From Apostichopus parvimensis (Eukaryota; Echinodermata; Holothuroidea; Aspidochirotida; Stichopodidae), in NCBI GenBank assembly GCA_000934455.1, contig KN883388.1:24029-79765 (forward strand): 55,737 nt of DNA. The letters run 5' to 3'. Positions 31,401 to 45,200 of this stretch are shown piece after piece. The notes below the pieces were generated by a model, which worked only from the letters and a program-made list of their open reading frames with translations, did no database searches and was not told the origin of the DNA. The translations under genes were made by a program, and so were the position numbers. Positions within the stretch are counted from its first letter, which is position 1. Every line of letters starts with the position of its first letter.

Positions 31401-33070
31401 AAACACTTTTGAGTTGAATTATTTGCTCGATCTAAACATTAACAAAACAGAATCAATAAGGTGAATCAGTTTTGCATAAGAAATGGGGGAAAAAATTGAG
31501 GGAAAAAAAAGAAAGAAAAAAAAGGCAAAGAACAAGAGATATTGACAGATTGATACTGTAATATTTTTCTTCGACAAAGTTTCCAATCCGTTACAGTTAT
31601 TCGTCACCTACCCAGAAATAATAACTATAATAACAAATAATGAAATTCTGCGAATCTACTCACCACTTCAAACTACTATCTCAAACCTTGAATATAAGGG
31701 AACAAGGTCATTCCGTTCCCTGTTAGAAATAAAATTGCACATGACTTTTAAATACATCATTTCTCTCTTCACATTCTGCTTCTATCATTACCAAGTTTGA
31801 CTATTTTGACTCAAGAGCAAGAATCATATCGATATTTAAGTTGATCTGCTGTGAACGACAGACCCCCCCCCCCAAAAAAAAAGGTTCCCCTCTTTCTAAC
31901 AAATACCACCCTATCGAATGCATTTACTAAATCCTTCCTTATGATGATCCTCTTTTTCAAGAAATGTTTTAAAACTTGGAAGTCAACAAGAAATGCAACA
32001 ATGTTTTAGATAAAGGCTGTATCAAGTTTGGTCAAATCAAGTCATCACTTTAGAATCGTAAACAACCTTAGTATCCTTGTACTTAAAGTGCATTACAAAA
32101 GGTAACACTTAGAAATTTAAGATGTTAAATTAATGTCACTTCTTGTAGTTAGATTGAAAAGGAAAAAAAAAACAACAAATTAGTGATGTGATAAAATTTA
32201 ACAAATCATTTTCTTTTTTATGGAAAATAAACTTAATATATTGTGTTGAAATGCTGCAGAATTGTTTTGCCACCGATGTGATCTATAAGTGTGGCAATTT
32301 ATCACCTTGCATTCCAGTATATAACATTAGATACACTATATGCAAACTTTTCTCTGCCATTCCTGTAATCCATGTAACATATACTATATTGTCAACTGTA
32401 ACATGCAATGTTGTATGAAACCAATCAGACTTTACTATTAATCAATGGGCTGCCCAACGCTTCTTTGATTCAGGCTATATTACTTTGTAGAAAGGTTTAC
32501 CGATATCTTTCGAAACTCTCAATTTTATATTAGATGGCATCCCTGTATGAGTAAGATGCATCATCATGTATAAAGTTAACATTTCTCATTTCTTAAATTT
32601 AAGTAATAGGACAGTTGTGCTGAGAGTAAAAAACATATTCCTCTTTGAGACAAATCCCCCGAATAAAGAAAATCACAACATGTGCTTCATAAATTAACCA
32701 GTAAGTATCATATTAAAAACCATATAATCTTATGGGATTAACAAGATTAAATAACAAAGACATAGCAGTGATGAAGCCTGAAATATAGAGCTTGTGTGTG
32801 GAGGACAGAACAAACCTCCTTTATTCCAGGAAATAAACAGTATTACAGCTGATGAGCAGGACAACCATTGAAGCTAAGGAGTATCTCAAATTGAAACAGG
32901 CACAACTTGCTTTTAATACACATCCATTCTGGTCTCTCAGTTTAAAGATTATCACAATCTCTGAAACAATTTCCTTCCAAGAGTTTAAAGCTTGGTGGTC
33001 CAGAGAGATACTTTTAATAGATCTGTTTCCCCACAAAAGTATCACCTCTGAGTCTTTTTGTTTCCAGGTA
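28424..33070 (-). other. SEC16 3' UTR and intergenic stretch
   Basis: 4.6 kb of AT-rich sequence with many homopolymer runs. No open frame with protein-like content, tRNA or clear transposon ends found. The beginning (33070 downward) must be SEC16 3' UTR; where it ends is not visible. Confidence 0.5.
32820..32825 (-). terminator. Candidate SEC16 polyadenylation signal
   Basis: AATAAA on the minus strand about 245 bases past the SEC16 stop. Chosen as the first canonical hexamer I noted; no transcript support. Confidence 0.3.
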
Positions 33071-33256
33071 TCACCTCTGTGTAGGATATTGCCTCCTTGC
33101 TCCGTATCTTGAAGGTTTGTTGGTGCTGCCTGGAACAGGGAAGCTGGCGGGTTGCGCCATCTGATTGGGGTTAAACATGAGTGGTGCACCGAGAGGTGGT
33201 GCTGCTGCTGCAGTAGCTGGTGGTGCGGTACTCGTCTGTGGTGCTTCTTTTATACT
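33071..33256 (-). CDS. SEC16: SEC16 last exon
   Basis: 61 codons and TGA (33071-33073) after TCAATAG. Ala/Pro-rich start, then MFNPNQMAQP and SRYGARRQYPTQR, corresponding to FYNPAQLAQ and the Arg-rich end of SEC16A. The longer open frame in a neighbouring register is not the protein. Confidence 0.92.
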   Translation of the reverse strand, partial: SIKEAPQTSTAPPATAAAAPPLGAPLMFNPNQMAQPASFPVPGSTNKPSRYGARRQYPTQR

Positions 33257-36200
33257 CTATTGAAAGAAAGAACGAAAGAGTAAGAAGTTATGTAAGGTCC
33301 ATTTATGATATTTATCACAATGCTACATATTAATAAAAAAATATGTTACGGCTACAAGTCAGAGGAAGTGCCTAGAGTCAGTATTGGGTCTGTGTGCATA
33401 TTAAAATGCAACCTACTTTCTACATGATGATGATGTGAATCCTAACCTGTAATGTGTGAGCTGACAATAAAACATATCTAAATGTATATACATATATACA
33501 TATACATATATATATATAGTATCAAAGTATCTCTTTCCAGATCCGGCCTAAGGATTCACAAATGATTTTGAGTTGGTTAGCATCATGATTGATCTCTAGA
33601 GTAAGGCAAAATATGTCGCTTAAACAAAAATAGCATTGTTCGATACAGGTGGGAAAAGCCCACAGTGGATTGACGATCTTCCTTACTGGTTTCGAAACCT
33701 CTGGACAGACAAACACTGTGCAGAGCCTAATTGGTTAGCGTGTCTGCATATGAAGCGGGATGCCTGGGTTGGAATCCCAGTGGAGGCTGGAAGTTTTTTC
33801 ACTGTTCTAGATTTTCCAATTCATTACAATTTCAAATATAAATGTATCAAAGTAAAACTCTTTGGAAAATTAAAAATTGAGAAACTATTTGGCTATAACA
33901 GGATTGTAAACATCGACCAGATATTTTATACTAAACACTGAAACGAAAATGATTTTTGAGAAGCTGAAGCTACCACACATGGCTACAAATGAAAATGTGA
34001 AGAACTATTTATGCAACTTTTCTTAAAATGAATCCCTCCCCCCCCCCACCCCTCCCTTGAAAACCTGTCACTTGCACTATAAATATGGGAAAATCTGGAT
34101 AGCTCAATGCATAACAAAATATTACTATGTGATATTTTTAAACTTTATGTTCCAATTACATAGATAATTTTTGTCAATGTTCACATGATTTTATCTCAAC
34201 AAACTTTCTAACCAAAACAACACTTTTTTTTTAAAATCAATGTTAGCAGCTTGAAATATTAGTAGATTACAAAATGGAGAGAAACTGAATGAAAGATAAA
34301 CAGGTTATTTGCCAAACTAAGGATTTTGCTGTTTTGAAAGAAAAGAGAGATTGAAATATTCATAAATATTACACTTTTAAATACAGATCAATACAAATCA
34401 GACAATTAAAATAAACTCTGAATAAGTTGTAGCACATCTTTTAATTATAATTACTGAGATCATTCCAGTCATTGAGTTTGCGTATAACTGCAAATTGCAG
34501 AAAACAAAATGGTAGGGCAATTCTCTGCGGCTAATAAGTAAGCAAATAGCTGTTTTTCGTTAAAATCTCTTTCTTCCTCACAAATTTCATGTATTATAAA
34601 AAGAAAAGCACTTAGTGTGGAATTTTAAAAGGACAGCTGACCTTGAGAAGAAACTTTCAAAATATCTTTCTTTGTCAAAAATTAAGTCAGAGCCTAGTGG
34701 AAGGTTAATAGTGAGCATATTAAATGTAATAAAAGTATCAATTGCACACTGTTGATAAAATTATTTTGTAAACGATTCGGCTTTGTGACACATCTTTCCT
34801 ACTTGATGGGGGAGGGGGGCACAGTTAACCTAATAAGGTACCATGTCAAAAGTGGGATGTGGGGAGGAAGGGGGGTGTGGGGGTAGGGGCTGCAGCTTCA
34901 TGCAGCCGTGCTGCGTAGGTCACAATTTCACACCAGCAGTATTGAAGGTCAGCAGAGGTCATCTCTATTGTTTGTTATTGTTTCTTCTGGCTGAGAAGGA
35001 TTTTGCGGTTGCTGCTGCAGCCTTTTCTATTTGAAATTGTGCCGAAACCTGAAAAGTATATTCCAAGTATATTAAATTTAATATAAGCGAAATTCATGAA
35101 ATTTACATTAATATGCTATGATGTTTACACCAAAGAGGTCTTAGACAGCAAGGGGGGGGGGGAGGAAATTGGCATCAAGGGGTCACAATGGCTTTGTATG
35201 AATATTTGGTAAGTTGCATAGTTCTAGCAGAGTGACAAAGAGGAGGGGAAGGAGGGGAGAGTGATGGGTCCTCAGAGAGAGATACAGTTGGTCATTTACT
35301 AGATTCACATTCCATTTGCATTTGTTTTCTCTTTTGTTTATAGTGGGGGATAATTAATATTAATTAACATTAAATTTGTTGCACACTGCTTCTTCAACTC
35401 ATATACAGCATTAATAGGAAAGTAACAGCTTTACATTGTTTTAAAATCGCTATTGTTTTTCCCTCTCACCTGTCAAAAGTGGTCCTAAACTTCTGATTCA
35501 AGTTTTAACTTGTACGTTCTATGTCACACTGATGAGGTGTATAACTATTGGTGGACTAGCATTGCAAACTAGTCTGACTTGTATTACGATGAACATAATT
35601 CTGTCTAAACTTTATAATAAGCAACCACTGAAACAAACTTGGGTGTAACCAAGCAAATTGAGATCATCAACTATCGAACACGAACATGGAAAAATGTACA
35701 TTACATTTACGAATATTACATCATCAACTACTAACCATCAAAACGACAGCTTTGAGACAAACACAACATGAATTTCCTGGATGCAAACATAATTACATCA
35801 TTTGTCACAAATTTCACATCCAGTTGAAACAAATGGAAACAAAATCTGAGAGAGTAACAGGTTATTTTTTATTGTTTTGCATCCCATCAGTCTGTCAGTC
35901 TTTCTAACGAATCAGTTATTATTTGCACAGAGGCTGAGTAACAATTTCACATGAAATGATAAAAACCATAAAGACAATAATTCATGTGATATAAATACTT
36001 TCAATGAATCAATAGTAGAATTGTTTAAGAAACCTGAGATGAAACAAAACACACTGTCAAAATTATGAAATGTTAAAATGTAAATGAAGTTCTTAAATGC
36101 GGAGGTGTTTATACTGAATGTGTATGATTTAACCTAAATTCTACTACAGTGAAAAAATGTGATTTCTAACTTGTTTCTTCTTAATATGTACAGAAAGAAG

Positions 36201-39200
36201 GCCTTGACACATTAGTCTAATACCAAATTTATCACACAAGCTATTGAATGCTATCAATAAGCAATGTCTCAACCGCTGATAATTCAAATCAGATTGTGTA
36301 ATATTTGGTGCATCACAATTTAAGCACACTTAAAATTACTCATTTTTGTTTTTTAAAGTACTTTTCTTGAGGCTCTGATCCTCCGAATTATTGCTATCCG
36401 TGGAGGATGATTAACATTGAACAATTACATTTTGGATACACTTCTGTATGTTTACTGTGGCAGTAGAATGCTCATTAAAATTTGAGAATGGGTGACCATT
36501 ATTAAACTTTTCTAGCATATTTGGGGGTAATACTGATAACTTTGAAGATGCAGAACAACAGGTCCTCCTTAACCCTGAATGGAACTTCCAAAGGATGGGA
36601 AGACAGATAGTCAGTTGAGGGGGTGGGGTGGGGGGGGGTGAGGGGAATGGTGGTTGGGGGGTGTGGGGAATGGAAGAAGGATGGTAACCTTTACCATATA
36701 TGACCTTAAACCTGGCCGACTTAATGCACAGCATAAAGAATACCAAATTTTAAATTTCAGATCTAGAGCACGCTAAAAAATCCTACTTCTTCAAAATTTG
36801 CTCTTAGGACGTAATAGATCATTCGATGTCATGATAGCGAGAAGATAAAGCCAAGCAGAGGTAATGTCCCACGTGCATATGATATATTTTTATAAAAAAA
36901 CAAAGAATAATAATAAAATAAGAGAAGCATGCCAAGAAAGTATCTGATTATACCTGGCTGGTGAGGTGACTGACTTCCTCTGACAGAGAACTCCGGGAAC
37001 TAGAATGGGATAACTGCGCATGCAGAGAATAAAATGAAACAAGCAAAAACGTCTAAAAAACCATCACCAAATAGCGAGGGAAACAAAACTTAAAAAGGTT
37101 AAAAAGAAAAAGGAGATAACTTGCAAATTTGAAACAAGGGGGGAATGGGGCGGGGGGGGGATAGAAACCAATGTAAGTGAAGTTCCCGTTAGGAAGCACC
37201 ATTTTATAAGAAATTTCAAGTATTTTCTGTGTCATTTTGTTATTGATTGACATAATAATTTGAAAATGATTACAAAATCCTACACCTTCAACATCAAAAG
37301 TTGTCTGTCCTACAACTATATATGAGCAAATCCCAAATGATAGAACTTGGACATTTTCATCAAAAATTCAAATGGAAATGATTTAATATGTAATTCCTTT
37401 CCTGGGGTTATCATTTTGTTAGTGCCCTTGAACACTTTGCCATAGTGTGCAATTAAACAATGACTCCTGCAATCAACCTTGACTACAAATTTCAGTCTTC
37501 AAAATTACCCCGGAAATTAGATGTTCTTTAAATTCTTTGACATTGACAATGACAACCGGGGAGGGGGGAGAAAAATACTGAATTAATGTAGAGCCCTGTT
37601 TTGGCTGAATAAAAAAAAAAAAAAAAATCATGCTTTATTTTCAAAACATTGCAATTGACCCAGAGCAGACAGTTTTAGGCCATATGGGAAATACTAAACT
37701 TGTGACAAATTACAATAACTCTATAAACAGACATGCAAATGATATGCAAATTAATTTAAAAAAAAACAAGCAAGTCTAAATCTCTTATATCAATCGACTT
37801 GGGCCAACAGACAGCAATTCTTGAACCACTCTAAACCTACACAGTGATTACAGCAGCTTACTTTTGTCTTTATTTATTTTTACTTTCAATCTACACATTT
37901 AACCAAATTTTCCTTGTATTTTATCGGGAGTGTAAGAATGAAGAGTAAGATTGGAAAGACAAATGGGCAGTATATCAATATTTTATTCATCTCCTTTTGA
38001 TATATTGTATTTTTTAATTTATATTCACAGTTTTTATCGACTAAGATGCTTAATTTGAAACAAATTTATTAAATAAAATTACTAAAATTATCAATAATTC
38101 AAGGTTGCTTTATGATACAATGGGACAAATATGTATCGAACAGTCAGTTTTCATTTCAAAGTTGCAATTAAAGTTCAAAGATGAGGAATTTAAGCAAAAA
38201 AAATAAGAAAGCACAACAGAATATCTCAGTATCAGTTCCTTCTGGTGGGAAAACAATTCTAGCAATCACTGAACGGATCTAAGCATTGCATCAACTCTTC
38301 CGACATTCTCAACATTCTAGGTTTAATCAATCTCTATACGAACTATCACGAAGGAAAGATCAGATCATTAAACTGATACACTGATACACTTTAGAAACGT
38401 TTACCCAGCAGTCGAAATACTTTAATTTTTGAGATGATTTCTTTCTATGAGGTTTTGTACAATGGCTAAAAGTCCTACACGAACCGCCAAAGTTAGAGAT
38501 AGGTAACAGGATCGCTATGGAGACACAGCCAACATTCATTCAGTGACCAAAATGATACTTAAATCTGCTATTATCATCTGCTACACAAGTGTCACAACAA
38601 CTGCTGGGAGGGACAACACTCTGTATTATTCCTTCCATAGTATCATGTTTTCTCAATCTATTAAAGGAAATAAAATGTTCTAACCACAGCGGTGAATAAC
38701 ACTTGAGGTAAAGGAATGACATGCAAACTGACAGAAGGGGGGAGGGGGGGACCATGCAAGGAACAGAGCTGCCATCTATAAAGTAAAATTAAAACTTAAT
38801 CTGTCTGAATAAATGGATATTATACAGAGAAAGACACAAGTATGGCCTTACCTTGAGAAATTTGTTCATACATAAAACCCTTTAAAGTTTGTACATTCAA
38901 CCGTTCTGACTCACACCAAACTTAATATTCATCATACTTGTACCTTTTACTTATTACCTTTCACAATTTTTTTTGGTGGAAAATTTGGGAATATTATAGA
39001 TACAATTTGCACCCCAATGGCACATAAATTTCAAACTTTTATGGATGACATAGGTACTCTACCAATAAGTTTCTGATGTTCAAGCTGGAATGGTTGACCA
39101 TGCAAACTGGATTTCTTATCTTCTACGGTTCATTCACCGTTAAAATTCTAAAATAATGAAAGGGGTACTGTAGGGGTGGGAGGTCCCACAAGGACTGAGA

Positions 39201-42200
39201 CAGGAGACAACAAGCCGGTGATATTCACAGCGTAACAATTATAAAGTTATTATATTTTGCTTTTTTAATGTTTGTTTTAATAAGTTCAAGTGACGTCGTT
39301 CTGTTGGCTGACAAAGCGACACTTCTCTTAAAAGAAAAAATATTCCACACTTTTCACTGAAAACCCCATCTCAAATATCTTGCTCCCAACTTGAGAAGTG
39401 GTTGATTCAATGTAACCTAATATTTCACTGACTAATTCCTTGACCATTCCAGAGAGTTGATCACAATAGGTGGGGCTGAGATGCCATCACCACAGAGGTT
39501 GTTCAACTAACTTTATTTTCCTATTACAATCTTTGCGTTCTTTTTATTCCTGAAACGTGATACCATTGGAATATTTCTTTGCTGTCAATGTTTTCTGTAC
39601 TAGAATTTCATCATAATACAACCCTTTTGGTAGAAATATTAAATATTTTCCCCCCCTTTATAAGTGAACTAAATATTACTTTAATGAAGAAAGAAAAAAC
39701 AAAAATTCAGCTGAACTGTCTTGATGACATCATTCACTCTGTTGCTGCCTGATACATTCACATTCCTGCCCGATACATTCACATTGCTGCCCGATACATT
39801 GACATTGCTGCCCGAAACATTCACAAAATGTGTGTCTCCAATATTGAAAATGCTATGAGGAATGGTTTTGAGTTCAAGTTGCAGCACTTCATTCAAGCAA
39901 TCAATGTATGTTCCTTGAATATCCATTTTAATTAGGAGAGAAACACAACTCCATTCAGGAGTAGAAAAGAATTGTTTCCCCCATAAAATTCAATTATGAC
40001 ACAGGGTAATAGAACTCCTAGAAATACCAGAATTTAAAGAACTTTATAAAGAAAAATGTGTAAAAGTAACAGGGGAAAAATGAAGCAACTGAATGAAATA
40101 AAATAAAGTAAAACCAATAAGAATTGTAATAAAGTGACTTTTTATATTTGTGAGAAAAGTGCAAGTACTGTTTTTTGCTGCAATTTTCAAATCAGCTAGG
40201 AATGATAACACACCAGAATATTTTGGGAGAAAAGTAGGATAAATTACTTCTGAAACTTGAAAAAACATATTTCTGAACTAGAATTACAAGAGGAACAAAA
40301 ATATCTCAAAGCCACAAACTTGAAAAATATGGCAAATAATGAATCTTCAAATGCAAACTGGAAGAATAATCTGTAGCAACGACAGACGAACAGACAAATA
40401 AACAAACAAACAAACAAACAAACAAATGGACTACATTTTACTCACATTGTCTTGCTGAGGTACTGACAACTGCTGTGAAGAAGTTGGAGGAGCATTTGAA
40501 GTATTGAAACCGTAAATGTCAGGATTGAAAAACTGAAAAGTGAAATGTGATGGTAGCTTATGAAGATGGGATATGCCGAGGGCGTACCTGACAGATAGGA
40601 CAATGCCTTAGCCATTCATTAAATTAAATGGATATGATTCGGAAAAGCCATTATCAGTAACTGAAGACTGATACAGTGAGGAGGGACAGACAAAAACACA
40701 GACAGACAGCACCAATACATGAAATTTTCAAAGAAAGAATGAGCGACTTAGTATGCAAGGACGAACAATCTGTAGGATCGTATTGTCTAGGCCAGGGGTG
40801 GGCAACCTACGGCCCGCGGGGCCACATGTCGGGCCACTGGCGGACCACATGCCCGCCAGTAATTTTTTTTGCGGCCTGTGAGATGTCTCAAGAAAAAGAA
40901 AAAAATCAATCTATTTTACATCTCATCACAAAAAATGAGCTAGGTGCATATAATTTATCTGCACTAATGATGATGTCTGGTAGGCCTATTAAAGTATTAT
41001 CCCCTTTAATTATCAACTGTACTGTATTGACATTATGTTTTTGTGAATACAGATTAAGTACACACACCTATTGCTTGAAAGTCCTCTGTATCAAAGGTTT
41101 GAAATCAACAGCAGGTCGTTGGTTAGGTGCGGCCCAGTCAATTTTTCACCCTTTATATCAGGCCCATTCATTCAAAAAGGTTGCCCACCCTGGTCTAGAC
41201 CTATCTAAACAAAGCCTAACACGTAATGTACTATATGGGGTGATAATTAAGAGCTAGCAATACAAATAAAAAAACTGACTCATTTGAAAATCAAATATTA
41301 CATGGATATCCAGATTATATTTTGTTTTCTTCTTTTGAACATTTGCAAATTTTATGAAAAAATTATTTCATTTACCTGTTTGTGTTCTTACATAGTGTGT
41401 GCTTTTTTGCACACAATTTTCACAAATGCTTTAGAGTAACCATGATAACTATGGAAGCTTGCAGAGGCATGAATAAATTACATAGTTTACACGATGTGGC
41501 GAAAAGATGGGTGATACATACACAAAACGTTCTTGATACATGGGAGTCAGTGAGACAATGGTAACACACGGTTGTGTGTGGAGGTGAGGGTGGTGGTGTG
41601 TACTTTAAAATGGCAGTTAACCATTTCTTTCTCCTAAGATACTATCCTCTTCCCTTAATCCTCTCTTTGTCCCTCCACTGTTTATCTCCTACCTCTCCTC
41701 TTCCCCCTGTTGGTTTCTTTCATCTCTCCATCCCTTGTCTACTTATCCTCTTACATCTATCTCTTTGTGTTCACCCTGCCCATTACACCTGTCTTTGTTC
41801 TGTGCGTGTATTTGTCCCTTCTGTTACTGTTACTTGTCATTAAGCCTCTGAAGAAGATCAGCCAACTTAGTTTTACACATTCTCTTAAACAGGCAGGCTC
41901 TTTAGGGGATAAGCAATTTGCTAACAGTTTTGTTATATTAAGATACTTTCAAATCAAACGTGGAAAGGATTTGAAGTTTTTATCTTAAAACGTGATCTCC
42001 TCACCTTTGGGCTACAAATCTCACACAGATGGATATCATCCTTTATATTGCTCAATCATCACATACTGATCACTATGTCTTTGCAAGCATTATTGTGAAG
42101 CGATGAAGACAACTGAAATATTTCTGCTCATTTACATAATCTGGGTGCAGCAGTATCAACCAAACGCATATTTTCTGACAACTTGACTGCAAAAATATCA

Positions 42201-45200
42201 AGCATAAGATTTTAGTCTTTTCCGTTGTAAATTTCATATTTATTAACAATTGATTATCCATGGGTTACCATCAAAGGTATTTAAAATACTGCTATTATTC
42301 AATCAGCTATCTTTACCTGAGGTGTAGCTTGGGTGTTGTTAGGTGTTGGCGGCTCTGAGTCGGGATTACCTACTTGCTGCTGTTGTTGTTGTTGTTGTAG
42401 TGGTTGCTGCTGCTGCTGTGTGTTTGCCTCGTTAGTATCTGGAGCTGCTGGAGAGACAAGACTAATTAACAATAAATATCATGACACATAGCTAAATACA
42501 TTGTGAAGTGAAACATAAGCCTTGCACAGAAAATGCAATCTGATTTCTTCTCAACTTTGAGTCATCTATATACATGCATGTATTTGGGAATACCTGTCAA
42601 AATAGGTATAATCAAGAAACACTTTGTTCTATTGACTTCTTCTTTGTTAACTGCTTCTTTGTGGCTAAGCGGTAAGAATAAAGTATGCATCGTTCACATG
42701 TACAGAAAGAAAATACTGACTTTTTAAAATTTATTGAAAAAATGAAGAAAAAAAAAAATGGAAACAATTAAGAGATAAAAATCAAGCAAACAAAACTGAT
42801 ACAAGTGACGGAAAAAAAGAAGAAAAAAGAACCCATTTGAAACGGAAGAACCCATTACCTGCTTCTGGAATGTAGAAATTGACAGGTGCGGTGGAAGCAC
42901 TCTGTATAGGGGGCAGCAGAGAGGAAGGTGTTGGGACAGAAGGAGCACTAGACGATGACAAATCGTTATTGAGGACGTCGACATACCGCGCTGCATCTGC
43001 ACGAAATGGATGGAATATGAGAGATGAGTTTTTCATGCCAAAATGAGAGAAAGGACTGAATCAAAAAACTGCAAAATAATTTGGTTTACAAACAATTCTT
43101 TGGGTGTGAAAAAATTAAATTTTTCTTTTATTTTCCAAATCAAAATTTTTGTACAGAATTTCTAATAATACTGTAAGTAGTGAAAAATTTGTCATTTTTG
43201 AAATCAAAATACTTTCTTATAACATATTTTATAAATGGACCATGTGAGAGGGCATGATTACTCTCATAAAACACACATTTCACATGAATATGTTCAGGGT
43301 TGGTGTCCACAGAATAAGAGTTCCATACGACCCCTGTGGCTATCATTTTAATTGCTTAAGCAGCTGTTTGCATCTGGACAGCAAATTTGCCACACTTTCT
43401 GACTTTTAATCAAATTAATTGCCATCAATCAAACTAAACCAGTCATTTCTAGACATTCTCAAATTGGAAAATTACAAACTCATGCATTTCACAGCCATGT
43501 ACGACATGACCAGACTGTACCAGCTGTAAAAGCCTATGTTTAAAGATCTGTCAGGGACTTCTCAACGACTTTCAAGGTGAAGTAAAATTTTCACCAAAAG
43601 ATGTTCTTTAAGTTTTTAAAAGCATGTGAATGGATTACTCCAATAAATTGGATACATCCAATTACAACACTATGAGCAAAGCAATTAAATCTCCAGAAAG
43701 CAACATTTTATAGGGATTTTTGTATATATGTGTCTGGTTTATCTGCCATATAATATACAACCAGGAATAGTACCTTGGAATAAAAAAGTACCATATTGAA
43801 TATTTCAGAATTTACTGTATACTGTAAACACTGTATGGGAATTATCTATGCAGTATAATGACATACATATAGCCATATTATATCCCCCTTCCACCCGTTC
43901 ACAACAAAATATATGCTTTCATTTGAAATGAATACAATCAAAAGAGCATTTCTAACAATAAAATATCCAACATTCCATACAGTTTCTGATTCAGGCCAAA
44001 CAGAAAAAAGAAATTGGGAGAAATCGAGAATGCATGCTTTTAAAAGTTTTTTTTTCAAAGTAAAAAGGGGAAGTTAAAAATAGATTCATAGCTATTGTCC
44101 ATGGTTTAAAGTGTTCCTAAATAATTTTGTATAAACTTTTTACGGTACTTTTTAAGGTACCACTAAAACTGATTCATACAATTTACAAATTCCTCAATCC
44201 CTCCCTTCCCCATCTCATATAATTCTTCCAAATGCTCATGGCATCTTCAGAAACTGTTTTTTTTGCACTCATTACCATGCCAATAAAATCTGATCTGAAA
44301 ATATAGGAGATTAATGATCATGGTAATCACATTACCACCCAGATCTCGTGACAACTAGTCTACGAGGTAACCATCTGTAACATAAAAATGCCCCCTTAAA
44401 TTGAATTAGTATGAGTTTGTATGAATTCTAACAATCCAAGCAAAAACGACAGAATGCAAAATGCCAACCCAAGGAAAGATATACACAAAATGAACCACCT
44501 GTAAGACAAATATGAACAAAGGTAACTCCTAAATGAAAGCTATGAGCTGAAAAAGTCCCCTCATGCAGACAGAACGATATGGACAAATTAGACTTGTGAA
44601 TGAGAACGAAAAAAAGGAAAATAACCGGTGTACAGTAGCAGAGATTAAAGACATCAGAATATCCAATGTGACCCATACCCAAGGAACTGGGTGAAAGGTA
44701 AGCCATTCATGAAAACAAAACTGAAACACATGACGGTAATAAGAAGCTAACTATATCATTATTAAAAAAAATTACAGGATTTCCTGAGTGCCGGGTATAC
44801 TGACCGCCGTCCTGAGGTCTAAGGGGAGGGGTGACATTTTTCAATTTTTGAAGGTGCCCAGATGCCGAAATGCTGGCAAGCACATACACAAGTGGCCCAA
44901 TTTATGTTGAATATAATGTTAGGAATGTCGGGATTTTAGATGATAATAGTGCTGGGCGGGATTCACGATTTTTAAGACAGTGCTGGACGGTAATTTTTAG
45001 TGCTGGGCGGGGCCGCCCAGCGTGGGCACATCCCTGTACCATGTAAACAGAGATCAGGGCCCACCTCAAATCAATACAACCCTGACATAGGGCTCATTAA
45101 ATATATCAGAATAGACAGCTGACGGGAAATGTCAAGAAATTTTAGTCCTAGAAATTTTTTCACAGGGATTATTGGATAAACCAGGATCAACAGACCTCAG

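Noticed and set aside
32821-33189. 122-codon minus-strand frame over the last SEC16 exon
   Set aside because: Different register from the conserved SEC16 tail; runs into the 3' UTR.
33720-33835. Functional tRNA gene
   Set aside because: A/B boxes and T arm are present but the acceptor stem does not pair; same conclusion for 22672, 28108 and 55254.
40676-41257. 193-codon plus-strand open frame
   Set aside because: Most of it is the hAT MITE (40793-41192); no protein family features and antisense to SEC16.
44428-44889. Overlapping hydrophobic minus-strand frames
   Set aside because: Intronic, partly over a MITE fragment, no splice or family support.
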